A stretch of 11,703 nucleotides of DNA from Candidatus Omnitrophota bacterium (GCA_023228195.1 JALOBR010000038.1:1-11703), one strand, 5' to 3'; shown: positions 1-6,043, counted from the stretch's first letter. Numbers and translations: made by a program. The notes: generated by a model from the letters alone, not told the origin.

Positions 1-575
1 TGGGAGAGCACATCGAAAGAAAAATCTACCTCTTTAAATATTTCCTTATCCGGCTTAAAAGTAATTTTCGTTCCGGTACTTTTTGATTTCCCAATTACCT
101 TCATCTGCGTTTTGGGGTGCCCTTTTTCAAAACGCTGATGATATACTTTTGCGTCCCTCTTTACCTCTGCCTCCATCCAATCGGAAAGGGCGTTAACAAC
201 GCTGACGCCCACGCCGTGCAATCCCCCGCTTATCTTATAAGCCTTGTGATCGAATTTGCCTCCGGCATGCAATGTCGTAAGAACAACTTCCAGCGCCGGC
301 TTGTTCATTGTTTTATGGATATCTACGGGAATGCCTCTTCCGTTATCATCGACAGAAACACTATTATCCGAATGAACCTCGACTTTTATTTTATCGCAGA
401 CACCCGCGTTTGCTTCGTCAATACTGTTGTCAACCACCTCATAAACCAAATGATGAAGGCCTCTTGATGTGGTATCTCCGATATACATCGCGGGCCGTTT
501 TCTTACGGCTTCAATCCCGCCTAAAATTTGTATTGTAGTCGCGTCGTACTTTTGCGTTTTAGTTTGCTCAGTCAT
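1..575 (-). CDS. gyrB: DNA gyrase subunit B, N-terminal part (partial, runs off the window start)
   Basis: Encodes the ATPase subunit of DNA gyrase, which with GyrA introduces negative supercoils. About 191 residues are present. Translating the minus strand from ATG at 575-573 gives the GHKL ATPase fold: EVVDNSIDEA (residues 46-55, with the catalytic Glu and Mg-binding Asn), DNGRGIPVD (77-85), and GGLHGVGVSVVNALS (117-131), the ATP lid. The early RKRPAMYIGDT segment (25-34) is typical of GyrB/ParE. GyrB is preferred over ParE because of the position beside dnaA-dnaN, although the N-terminal domain alone does not separate the two firmly. The start overlaps the stop of the upstream DUF721 gene by 8 nt, suggesting translational coupling. 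The rest of the gene lies outside the window. Confidence 0.95.
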   Translation of the reverse strand, partial: MTEQTKTQKYDATTIQILGGIEAVRKRPAMYIGDTTSRGLHHLVYEVVDNSIDEANAGVCDKIKVEVHSDNSVSVDDNGRGIPVDIHKTMNKPALEVVLTTLHAGGKFDHKAYKISGGLHGVGVSVVNALSDWMEAEVKRDAKVYHQRFEKGHPKTQMKVIGKSKSTGTKITFKPDKEIFKEVDFSFDVLS

Positions 576-852
576 AATCGCCTATTTTTATTTTTGCTCC
601 CTCTATATCGGGAAATTCTTTTTTCACGGCCTTAAGCAAAATATCTTTTCTTAACCCAAATTCATAGCTGGCGCTTGAAGAATCGGAACAAAAAATGAGG
701 TTTTTTTTATATATCTTTTGCAGCCTTATGTGTTTTTTTAAATTTGCGCCCAGATTTTCTTCTATTATCTTTTCTATTTTATCCGCACTTTTAGCTTCTG
801 ATTTTTTTTCTCTTAAAAACTGATTTATTATATTCTTGATGTGTGTGGCCAC
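568..852 (-). CDS. dciA: DUF721 / DciA-like protein (putative replicative helicase loader or operator)
   Basis: A 94-residue protein whose pattern fits the DUF721/DciA family: a helical N-terminus, a 'LKKHIRLQKIYKKNLIF' strand region (residues 38-54), then 'SSSASYEFGLRKDILLKAV' (58-76) and a C-terminal 'GAKIKIGD' strand. DciA is the ancestral factor that helps load or operate the DnaB helicase, and its gene is often near dnaA-dnaN-recF-gyrB. The start is GTG (852-850). An in-frame TAA lies 27 nt upstream, and no ATG lies between it and the GTG. No clear Shine-Dalgarno is visible. The stop TGA is embedded in an ATGACTGA overlap with the gyrB start. The protein is short and divergent, so the family call rests on pattern plus location. 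Confidence 0.65.
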   Translation of the reverse strand: MATHIKNIINQFLREKKSEAKSADKIEKIIEENLGANLKKHIRLQKIYKKNLIFCSDSSSASYEFGLRKDILLKAVKKEFPDIEGAKIKIGDYD

Positions 853-891
853 AGACGTTCTATTTTTAAAAATATTTTAGCCAATCTTATT

Positions 892-958
892 CCCCCACTC
901 ACTTCGTTCGGGGGTAATTCGGCCACGCAACTTTTCTACGCTTTAAGCTTGAAAAGTT
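892..958. repeat. Two adjacent inverted repeats between dnaN and the DUF721 gene
   Basis: The 115-bp gap between the dnaN stop and the DUF721 start contains CCCCC (892-896) opposite GGGGG (910-914). It also contains a perfect 8-bp inverted repeat, AACTTTTC (929-936) and GAAAAGTT (951-958), with a 14-nt loop. Both could form hairpins in the left-arm transcript just after dnaN. Neither is followed by a clean T-tract in the minus-strand direction. They are better read as a processing or attenuation element, or a decayed intergenic repeat, than as a confident terminator. Confidence 0.45.
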
Positions 959-967
959 TCTGCCTCA

Positions 968-2065
968 TTATATTTTCATAGGAAGAGCGAGATAAATAAA
1001 ACCTTCTTTTCTTAAAACCGCCGGTTTATCCGTCCCGAAAAATTCAAAACTAACTTCTGCTTCGCTTAAATTTTTTAAAGCATCGTTTAAATAGTTTGGG
1101 TTAAACCCTATTTCGAGATTGGCCCCTGTATACCTCGCCTCAATTACCTCTTTTACTTCTCCCAGTTGCGGCGTAGACTTTGAGACAACCAGGCTATCTT
1201 TTTTCAACTCGAACTTCACCCCTTGATAGTCTTGCGTTGAAAGCAAGTCCGCTCTTCTCAGGGCAAGCGAAAACGCCTGCCTGTTAACCACCAGTTTATC
1301 TTTTGTTTCGTTAGGAATATATTGCAGGTAGTTCGGGAATTCCCCTTCTATTGGCCGCGTAATAAACTGTGTGTCCTTAAAATCAAACCCCACTCTGTTT
1401 TCTTTCACAAAAAGAAAAATATCCTCTTCTTTTTCTTTTATAAGTTTATATAGCTCGTTTATCGCTTTAATGGGAAGAATAAAGGAAATTTTAGTTTTTA
1501 TTTCCGGTTGGTTTGGCGGCAATTGTTTTTTTATAAAGGACAACCTTTTGCCGTCTGTTGCAATTAGGCTTATTGTGTCTTCGCTAATATCGAAAAGGAT
1601 TCCGTTTAAAACATAATTCACGTCTTCGTACCCCACACAAAAAGAAGTCATTCTAATCATCTCTTCCAGTGTTACCGGGTTTATTCTAATAAGAGATACG
1701 TCTTTTTCTTCTTCGATTTGCGGGAATTCCGCAGGGTTTAATGTGTTTATTTTAAACTCAATTTTCCCACAACTTATTAAGAGGTTGTTCTTTGCCATTT
1801 CAACAGTTACTTCTTCGGTGGGAAGCTCTCTTATTATAGAAATAAACCTCTTCATGGGTATGGCGATTTTTCCTTTTTCTATAACATTCGCTTCTTGTAT
1901 GGTAATAATTGTAACATCCAGGTCTGTGGCGGTAAATTTTAGCTTATTGCCGCTGGAACTAATAAGAACACTGTTTAAAATAGGAAAGTTTTGCTTTGAG
2001 GCGGTTGGCCCTAAAACTTTTTGCAGGTTGTCTAGTAGTACTTCTTTATTAATAATAAACTTCAT
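968..2065 (-). CDS. dnaN: DNA polymerase III subunit beta (sliding clamp)
   Basis: The homodimeric clamp encircles DNA and tethers polymerase III and other partners. At 365 residues it is full length for the family (about 360-380), with three tandem clamp domains. Recognisable signatures are FPILNSVLI (27-35), ATDLD (46-50), YEDVNYVLNGILFDI (146-160), ATDGKRLS (169-176) in domain 2, and the C-terminal GFIYLALPMKI, which contributes to the peptide-binding pocket. The start is ATG at 2065-2063, with no good Shine-Dalgarno upstream. It lies 98 bp downstream of dnaA in the same direction. recF, the usual next gene, is not present. Confidence 0.97.
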   Translation of the reverse strand: MKFIINKEVLLDNLQKVLGPTASKQNFPILNSVLISSSGNKLKFTATDLDVTIITIQEANVIEKGKIAIPMKRFISIIRELPTEEVTVEMAKNNLLISCGKIEFKINTLNPAEFPQIEEEKDVSLIRINPVTLEEMIRMTSFCVGYEDVNYVLNGILFDISEDTISLIATDGKRLSFIKKQLPPNQPEIKTKISFILPIKAINELYKLIKEKEEDIFLFVKENRVGFDFKDTQFITRPIEGEFPNYLQYIPNETKDKLVVNRQAFSLALRRADLLSTQDYQGVKFELKKDSLVVSKSTPQLGEVKEVIEARYTGANLEIGFNPNYLNDALKNLSEAEVSFEFFGTDKPAVLRKEGFIYLALPMKI

Positions 2066-2145
2066 AAGTAGTAGCCGTAATAGGCGCTGTGGAATCTGTT
2101 AATAAATTGTAATTGTATCAGAAACAAAAAATAAAACCAGTATTT

Positions 2146-2154
2146 TTATTCACA
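2146..2154 (+). promoter_or_regulatory. Isolated DnaA box in the dnaA-dnaN spacer
   Basis: TTATTCACA is a perfect match to the general TTATNCACA DnaA-box consensus, set in a very AT-rich stretch (about 2096-2163) just after the dnaA stop codon. Bacteria with a bipartite oriC, such as Bacillus, have boxes on both sides of dnaA with the unwinding element in this spacer. One box alone is weak evidence. It could also regulate dnaN. Confidence 0.5.
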
Positions 2155-2163
2155 AAAATTTTT

Positions 2164-3495
2164 TTATAAGCTCTTAATTTCCTGTTTGATGCTGTCAATA
2201 ATAAGTTTGAGCTTTTGATTCCCTTTTACCTCTTCCTTAACTTTTTTATGTGCGTAAAGAATCGTCGTGTGGTGCTTAGCCCCCAAAGACACCCCAATCT
2301 CCGGTAAAGAAAGGTCGGTCAGTTCCCTTGCCAGATACATTGTTATCTGCCTGGGTAATACCAGGGTCTTGCTGCGTTTACCTCTTTTTAGGTCTTCTTT
2401 CGGGATGTTAAAATAATTGCTTACTTTATCTAAAATAAGGTCAGGCGTTACCCTTTTATAAATTTCTTTAACCATATCCTTCAAGATTTCTTTCGCCAAA
2501 TCAAAAGTTATAGGTTTATTTTCTATTAAAGAATAAGCAATAATTCTTATAAGCGCGCCTTCCAGTTCCCGGATGTTCGTTGTTATGTTCTTGGCGATAA
2601 AAGTAATAACATCCTCATCTATTTTTACAGGATCTTTTTCCAGTTTTTTCCGAAGTATCGCCACCCTTGTTTCGAAGTCCGGTAATTGGATGTCCACAAC
2701 CAGCCCCCAGCTGAAACGCGAAACCAACCTCTCCTCTAGTTTTGGTATTTCTTTAGGGGGCCTGTCCGAGGAAACAACTATTTGTTTGTGGTAGTCGTAT
2801 AAAACATTGAAAGTATGGAAGAATTCTTCCTGGGCAGCTTCTTTGCCGGCTAAAAATTGGACATCGTCTATTAAAAGAAGGTCGATGTTTCTGTATTTCT
2901 GGCGGAATTTTTCCGTTGACCGGGTTTGTATCGCCATAATGAGTTCATTTGTAAATTTTTCCGAAGAAGTGTATTTTACTTTTGCCTGAGAATTTTGAGT
3001 GAGCGCGTGGTTTGCTATCGCCTGCATAAGATGAGTTTTGCCAAGCCCCACTCCCCCATAAATAAAAAGAGGGTTGTAAGATTTCCCCGGGGCATTCGAA
3101 ACGGCGAGGGAAGCCGCATGCGCCATGCGGTTAGAGGCGCCCACTATAAAATTTTCAAATGTAAAGCGCTGGTTTAAACGTATGGAGTCTTGCGGTTCTT
3201 CCTTGAAGCTCGCGCCGATAGTCCTAAAAACTTTATTCGTGCCCTTTTTTAAGAGAGTCGGATTAACCTCGAAGGCTACCTCAAAGTCTTTTTGGGCGAT
3301 GTCTTTTAGCGCCTGCTTTATTTGGGGTAAATACGTAGTTTCAACCCAGTTCTTAAAGAAACCATCAGGCGCCTCCAACGTTAGGGTAAGACCCTCAATT
3401 TTCTTGAATTTTAAAGGATTAATCCAGGTGTCAAAGGAAGTTTCACCGAGGAATATTTTTAAATTTTCTCTACACGCTTGCCAAACTTTTTCCAT
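2164..3495 (-). CDS. dnaA: Chromosomal replication initiator DnaA
   Basis: AAA+ initiator that binds DnaA boxes and melts oriC; 443 residues, normal length. Domain I is at about 1-70 (MEKVWQACRENLKIFL). Domain II is a short linker. The AAA+ domain begins near FTFENFIVGASN (111-122), with Walker A GGVGLGKTH (147-155), Walker B LLLIDDVQF (206-214), the arginine-finger segment RLVSRF (256-261) and sensor II NIRELEGAL (307-315). The domain IV helix-turn-helix spans about 350-443 and keeps PRQ (381-383). The signature usually read as GGRDHTT is here GAKHHTT (405-411), so the Arg-Asp pair is Lys-His. ATG at 3495 is chosen because it gives a standard domain I. The gene heads the left arm and has a promoter at 3611-3638 with DnaA boxes in its leader, so autoregulation is likely. 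Confidence 0.98.
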   Translation of the reverse strand: MEKVWQACRENLKIFLGETSFDTWINPLKFKKIEGLTLTLEAPDGFFKNWVETTYLPQIKQALKDIAQKDFEVAFEVNPTLLKKGTNKVFRTIGASFKEEPQDSIRLNQRFTFENFIVGASNRMAHAASLAVSNAPGKSYNPLFIYGGVGLGKTHLMQAIANHALTQNSQAKVKYTSSEKFTNELIMAIQTRSTEKFRQKYRNIDLLLIDDVQFLAGKEAAQEEFFHTFNVLYDYHKQIVVSSDRPPKEIPKLEERLVSRFSWGLVVDIQLPDFETRVAILRKKLEKDPVKIDEDVITFIAKNITTNIRELEGALIRIIAYSLIENKPITFDLAKEILKDMVKEIYKRVTPDLILDKVSNYFNIPKEDLKRGKRSKTLVLPRQITMYLARELTDLSLPEIGVSLGAKHHTTILYAHKKVKEEVKGNQKLKLIIDSIKQEIKSL

Positions 3496-3553
3496 AGCAG
3501 CACAAACCTAATTTTTGGCCACACTTAAGGTTATCTTAAACGGAGCCTGGGGG

Positions 3554-3582
3554 CAATTCACAAAATTCACAAGTTATTCACA
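3554..3582 (+). promoter_or_regulatory. Tandem DnaA-box cluster (one perfect, two weaker)
   Basis: Three same-oriented 9-mers follow each other: CAATTCACA (3554-3562), AAATTCACA (3563-3571) and TTATTCACA (3574-3582). The last matches TTATNCACA exactly; the others keep the ATTCACA core. The start-to-start spacing is 9 and 11 bp, close to one helical turn. This favours cooperative DnaA loading from the strong site onto the weak ones. They sit in the 5' leader of dnaA, so they can also repress dnaA. Confidence 0.7.
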
Positions 3583-3610
3583 GACGTCTATTCGAGGCGG
3601 AAACATTAAA

Positions 3611-3638
3611 ATTATATCGTAACAAATTTGATTTGCAA
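3611..3638 (-). promoter_or_regulatory. dnaA promoter (sigma70-type)
   Basis: Read on the minus strand: -35 TTGCAA (3638-3633), 16-bp spacer, -10 TATAAT (3616-3611, perfect consensus). The predicted transcription start is about 3604, giving a leader of about 110 nt to the dnaA ATG. The DnaA-box cluster lies inside that leader. An 8-bp palindrome CAAATTTG (3623-3630) lies in the spacer. Confidence 0.65.
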
Positions 3639-3811
3639 TAGATAAAATTTTGTAACATTAGCCGTATTGGTTTTAAGAATGAGCGCATTGATATAACATT
3701 ATCAGTAAACAGCCAACGAAAGATTTTTCTAAAAAACGTCTCAGGGAGCAGGGATTAATAAGCTGTGTAAGCAATATTTAACCAAAGTGATCAGCGGAAA
3801 AGAAAATATAG

Positions 3812-3839
3812 TTGACACAAGCGTAGATTGTGTTAAAAT
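3812..3839 (+). promoter_or_regulatory. rpmH operon promoter
   Basis: -35 TTGACA (3812-3817, perfect), 16-bp spacer, -10 TAAAAT (3834-3839, one mismatch). The predicted start of transcription is about 3846, only about 3 nt before the rpmH ATG at 3849. The mRNA would be leaderless or nearly so, which agrees with the lack of any Shine-Dalgarno. Confidence 0.7.
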
Positions 3840-3848
3840 TTTTGTCCG

Positions 3849-3986
3849 ATGAAAAAACATCTTAAAACTCCAACAAAAATAAAAGGTAAAAGGAAACATG
3901 GCTTTCGGGCAAGAATGGCCACAAAAGGCGGTAGAAGGGTTCTAAGAAGAAGAAGGCAAAAAGGAAGAAACCGCCTTACTGTGTAA
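3849..3986 (+). CDS. rpmH: 50S ribosomal protein L34
   Basis: A 45-residue, very basic protein of typical L34 length. The core HGFRARMATKGGRRVL (residues 17-32) and the end RRRRQKGRNRLTV match the family closely. L34 is part of the large ribosomal subunit. The ATG at 3849 gives the expected N-terminus (MKKHLKTPTK). Only 7 bp separate its stop from yidD. The usual rnpA gene, which follows rpmH in most bacteria, is absent. There is no Shine-Dalgarno, and the promoter -10 ends 9 nt before the start. Confidence 0.97.
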   Translation: MKKHLKTPTKIKGKRKHGFRARMATKGGRRVLRRRRQKGRNRLTV

Positions 3987-3993
3987 TCCTGGC

Positions 3994-4200
3994 ATGAATT
4001 CACTCGCCGTTTGGCTGATTACGGTTTACCAAAAAATTTCATTCATGTTGCCTTCGCAATGCAAGTATCTGCCAACATGTTCTTGCTACGCGAAAGAAGC
4101 ATTCCTGAAATACCCGTTTTTAAAGGCATTTAGGCTTTCGGTTTCCCGTATTCTAAGGTGTCACCCTTTATCAAAAGGCGGATTTGATCCGGTAAAATAA
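3994..4200 (+). CDS. yidD: Membrane protein insertion efficiency factor YidD
   Basis: A 68-residue protein with the full YidD signature: VYQKISFMLPSQCKYLPTCSCYAKEAF (residues 11-37, including the conserved PTCS-Y-A), then a C-terminal RILRCHPLSKGGFDPVK with the RCHP and G-x-DPV elements. YidD is a small membrane-associated factor encoded next to yidC; it aids insertion of inner-membrane proteins. There is no Shine-Dalgarno; translation probably follows from rpmH, 7 bp upstream. The stop TAA shares its last A with the yidC ATG (TAATG), so the two are coupled. Confidence 0.95.
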   Translation: MNSLAVWLITVYQKISFMLPSQCKYLPTCSCYAKEAFLKYPFLKAFRLSVSRILRCHPLSKGGFDPVK

Positions 4201-5633
4201 TGGAAAAACAATTAGTTAAAACTTTAATCGTAACCTTTTTGTTTGTAATGGGTTATATGTTTGTGATGCAGAAGCATTTTCCGAAACCGCCCCAACAGAC
4301 AGAAATCGTCAAAGAAGAAAAAATACTAAAAACTCCCCAAGCTTCTAGCCAGATAAATATAGAAAAAGAAACGGAGAAACTGCCGGAAACAACAATAGGT
4401 AAATTCATTGTAACCTATTCCCCCAGAGGTGGTTATATAAAAAATATTTCTTTGAAAGATTATCAGGCAACGCTACTACCCGAAAATATAGGTTTTATTC
4501 AGGAGGCGAAAGAGACCGAATACCAACCGCGGATCGGGAAAGATAAGATTGTTTTCACTTCCGCGAAAGGCCAGACAAAAGAGTTTAGTTTCGAGGAGAA
4601 TGTCTTAAAAATAAAAATTTCCCCTTCCCCCGCCCGCCCGATGGTGCTTTTTTCTAACCCATTGGGGGCAAAGAACTTGCAGCGTAAACCCCAAGAACTA
4701 TTTTATTATCAAAAGGATAGTCTAAAAAAAGTTAACCCTAAAAAGGCAGATGAAAAGATCCTCCAGGATATTCAATTTGCCGGAACATGCGACTACCATT
4801 TTTGTTTATCCCTTATAAAAGGCGCATACAACATACAAATGGTTAAAGACGAAAACAATATTTATGTAACCATGGTACCCCCTGTTCCCGAAGTGTCGCT
4901 TTATGTGGGGCCCCAAATAGAAAAAAATTTAAAACCTCTTGGGCTAGAGGGAGTTGTGAACTATGGTCTCTTCCATGGCGTTGGCATTGGGCTTGCCAAA
5001 CTCCTCTATTTCTTCCACTCGATTACTAAAAACTGGGGCGCAAGCATTATCCTTCTGGCAATTATTACTTATGTTATACTTTTACCTTTCACGGCTAAAA
5101 GCACAAAAGCAATGAAAAGAATGCAGGCAGTACAACCGGAAATAGAAGAATTAAAGAAAAAATATAAAGATAATCCCCAAAAGCTGAATAAAGAAACGCT
5201 TGAATTATATAAGAAATATAAAATAAATCCAATCGGAGGCTGCCTTCCCCTGCTTTTTCAATTCCCTGTTTTTATAGCGCTTTATCAGGTCTTGTTGAAA
5301 TTCGTTGAGCTTCGAAACGCAAATTTTCTTTGGATAAAAGATTTATCTCAACCCGATCATGCCATAAAACTTCCCTTCCCTGCCCCGCTGGATTACCTTA
5401 ATGTCTTGCCCCTTCTTATTGTTGTTGTGGGGTTAATACAGCAGAAAGTTTCGGGCCCAATGGGTGGCTCTTCCGAGCAAAAATCAATGGGCCTTATTAT
5501 GACTCTTTTTATGGGCGTTATTTTTTACAACTTCCCTTCAGGCCTGACCCTTTACTGGCTTACCCAAAACATCTTGACTTTAGCCTACCATATGCGCGTC
5601 TCAAGAGCTAGTTTTCACGTGAAAACAGCTTAA
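4200..5633 (+). CDS. yidC: Membrane protein insertase YidC (Oxa1 family)
   Basis: Inserts and folds inner-membrane proteins, alone or with SecYEG. 477 residues: N-terminal membrane segment (about 7-24), a large periplasmic domain (about 65-245) as in Gram-negative YidC, then the conserved Oxa1 core. Core landmarks are NWGASIILLAIITYVILLPFT (278-298), the charged cytoplasmic loop (300-343), NPIGGCLPLLFQFPVFIALY (343-362), LWIKDLS (377-383) and FPSGLTLYWLTQN (445-457). The hydrophilic-groove arginine of TM2 (E. coli R366) aligns with Tyr291 here. The C-terminus is short and its last codons contain a parS palindrome, encoding SFHVKT. Coupled to yidD by a TAATG overlap. Confidence 0.97.
   Translation: MEKQLVKTLIVTFLFVMGYMFVMQKHFPKPPQQTEIVKEEKILKTPQASSQINIEKETEKLPETTIGKFIVTYSPRGGYIKNISLKDYQATLLPENIGFIQEAKETEYQPRIGKDKIVFTSAKGQTKEFSFEENVLKIKISPSPARPMVLFSNPLGAKNLQRKPQELFYYQKDSLKKVNPKKADEKILQDIQFAGTCDYHFCLSLIKGAYNIQMVKDENNIYVTMVPPVPEVSLYVGPQIEKNLKPLGLEGVVNYGLFHGVGIGLAKLLYFFHSITKNWGASIILLAIITYVILLPFTAKSTKAMKRMQAVQPEIEELKKKYKDNPQKLNKETLELYKKYKINPIGGCLPLLFQFPVFIALYQVLLKFVELRNANFLWIKDLSQPDHAIKLPFPAPLDYLNVLPLLIVVVGLIQQKVSGPMGGSSEQKSMGLIMTLFMGVIFYNFPSGLTLYWLTQNILTLAYHMRVSRASFHVKTA
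5611..5626. promoter_or_regulatory. parS site 1 (inside the yidC C-terminal codons)
   Basis: Perfect 16-bp palindrome GTTTTCACGTGAAAAC, sharing the TTTCACGTGAAA core of Bacillus-type parS. It lies wholly within the yidC reading frame, 4 nt before the TAA. ParB encoded nearby is the expected ligand. Confidence 0.9.
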
Positions 5634-5698
5634 AATAAGTAGTTTTAAATTGGTCGAAAACAAGCACCAGATATTTACCATTTTGATGTGTTTTGTGG

Positions 5699-5714
5699 GT
5701 TTTCACGTGAAAAC
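5699..5714. promoter_or_regulatory. parS site 2
   Basis: Perfect GTTTTCACGTGAAAAC palindrome, identical to site 1 and centred 88 bp from it. Confidence 0.92.
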
Positions 5715-5756
5715 GTGCAAGATGATTATTGGGGGAAACTGACAGGTGAAACACAA

Positions 5757-5772
5757 GTTTTCACGTGAAAAC
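5757..5772. promoter_or_regulatory. parS site 3
   Basis: Perfect GTTTTCACGTGAAAAC palindrome, centred 58 bp from site 2. A possible degenerate half-site (GGTGAAAC) lies just upstream. Confidence 0.92.
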
Positions 5773-5883
5773 GAAGAAAACCTACCTTGCAAATTCTAAA
5801 TTGATACCAATACCAATAAACAAATTAAAGTTCTATAAGCTAGCCGGATAAAGACTACCACCGATTAGGAATAGGCTATGGCT

Positions 5884-5899
5884 ATTTTCACGTGAAAAC
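5884..5899. promoter_or_regulatory. parS site 4 (first base changed)
   Basis: ATTTTCACGTGAAAAC: the outermost base pair of the palindrome is lost (A for G), but the 14-bp core is intact. It lies 22 bp upstream of the parA -35 element. Confidence 0.88.
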
Positions 5900-5921
5900 C
5901 CAAGTAGTTTTTAAAAACATC

Positions 5922-5951
5922 TTGACAAGCACCCCTTGGATAGTATATATT
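5922..5951 (+). promoter_or_regulatory. parA promoter
   Basis: -35 TTGACA (5922-5927) with a -10 read as TATATA (5944-5949, 16-bp spacer) or TATATT (5946-5951, 18-bp spacer). The transcript would start near 5957, leaving a leader of about 87 nt. parS site 4 is just upstream and site 5 just downstream of the start, so ParB spreading or binding could repress parAB. Confidence 0.6.
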
Positions 5952-5968
5952 TGTATTTATAAGAAAAC

Positions 5969-5984
5969 GTTTTCACGTGAAAAC
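5969..5984. promoter_or_regulatory. parS site 5 (in the parA leader)
   Basis: GTTTTCACGTGAAAAC, extendable to the 18-bp palindrome CGTTTTCACGTGAAAACG (5968-5985). It overlaps another palindrome, GAAAACGTTTTC (5963-5974). It lies just after the predicted parA transcription start. Confidence 0.92.
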
Positions 5985-6043
5985 GCGCAGCGAATAGACA
6001 GTAGAATTAGCTACTTAATTACGGTTCTAATTTGTTAAACCAA

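Larger units (their letters stand above)
3496..3848. other. Probable oriC (dnaA-rpmH divergent intergenic region)
   Basis: A 353-bp non-coding region between divergent dnaA and rpmH. From left to right it holds a dnaA leader, a GC-richer patch with a CTGGGGG run, three tandem DnaA-box-like 9-mers (3554-3582), a strongly AT-rich tract (about 3600-3660) suited to unwinding, the dnaA promoter, about 150 bp without recognised sites (3661-3811), and the rpmH promoter. Divergence of both arms from this point, the location of dnaA and the nearby parS cluster all support its role as the replication origin. The exact unwinding element is not determined here. The lone box downstream of dnaA leaves a bipartite origin possible. 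Confidence 0.72.
5634..6043. other. Centromere-like intergenic region (yidC-parA)
   Basis: 410 bp with no credible gene. It holds four of the five parS sites and the parA promoter. Other visible structure is minor: a tandem ATACCA pair near 5806-5818, a GGTGAAAC sequence at about 5745-5752 that resembles a decayed parS half, and a 13-mer AAAACATCTTGAC (5914-5926) that also occurs at 5566-5578. The usual jag, mnmE, mnmG and rsmG genes between yidC and parA are missing. Confidence 0.85.

Noticed and set aside
117..654. Plus-strand open frames of 60-116 codons
   Set aside because: They run antisense to gyrB and the DUF721 gene, have no family resemblance, and overlap each other.
2066..2083. TAGTAG trinucleotides as a DnaA-trio unwinding element
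   Set aside because: There are only two full triplets, not adjacent to the DnaA box at 2146, so they are too weak to call.
2573..3511. Plus-strand frames opposite dnaA
   Set aside because: They are shadows of the strongly coding minus strand, with no recognisable motifs.
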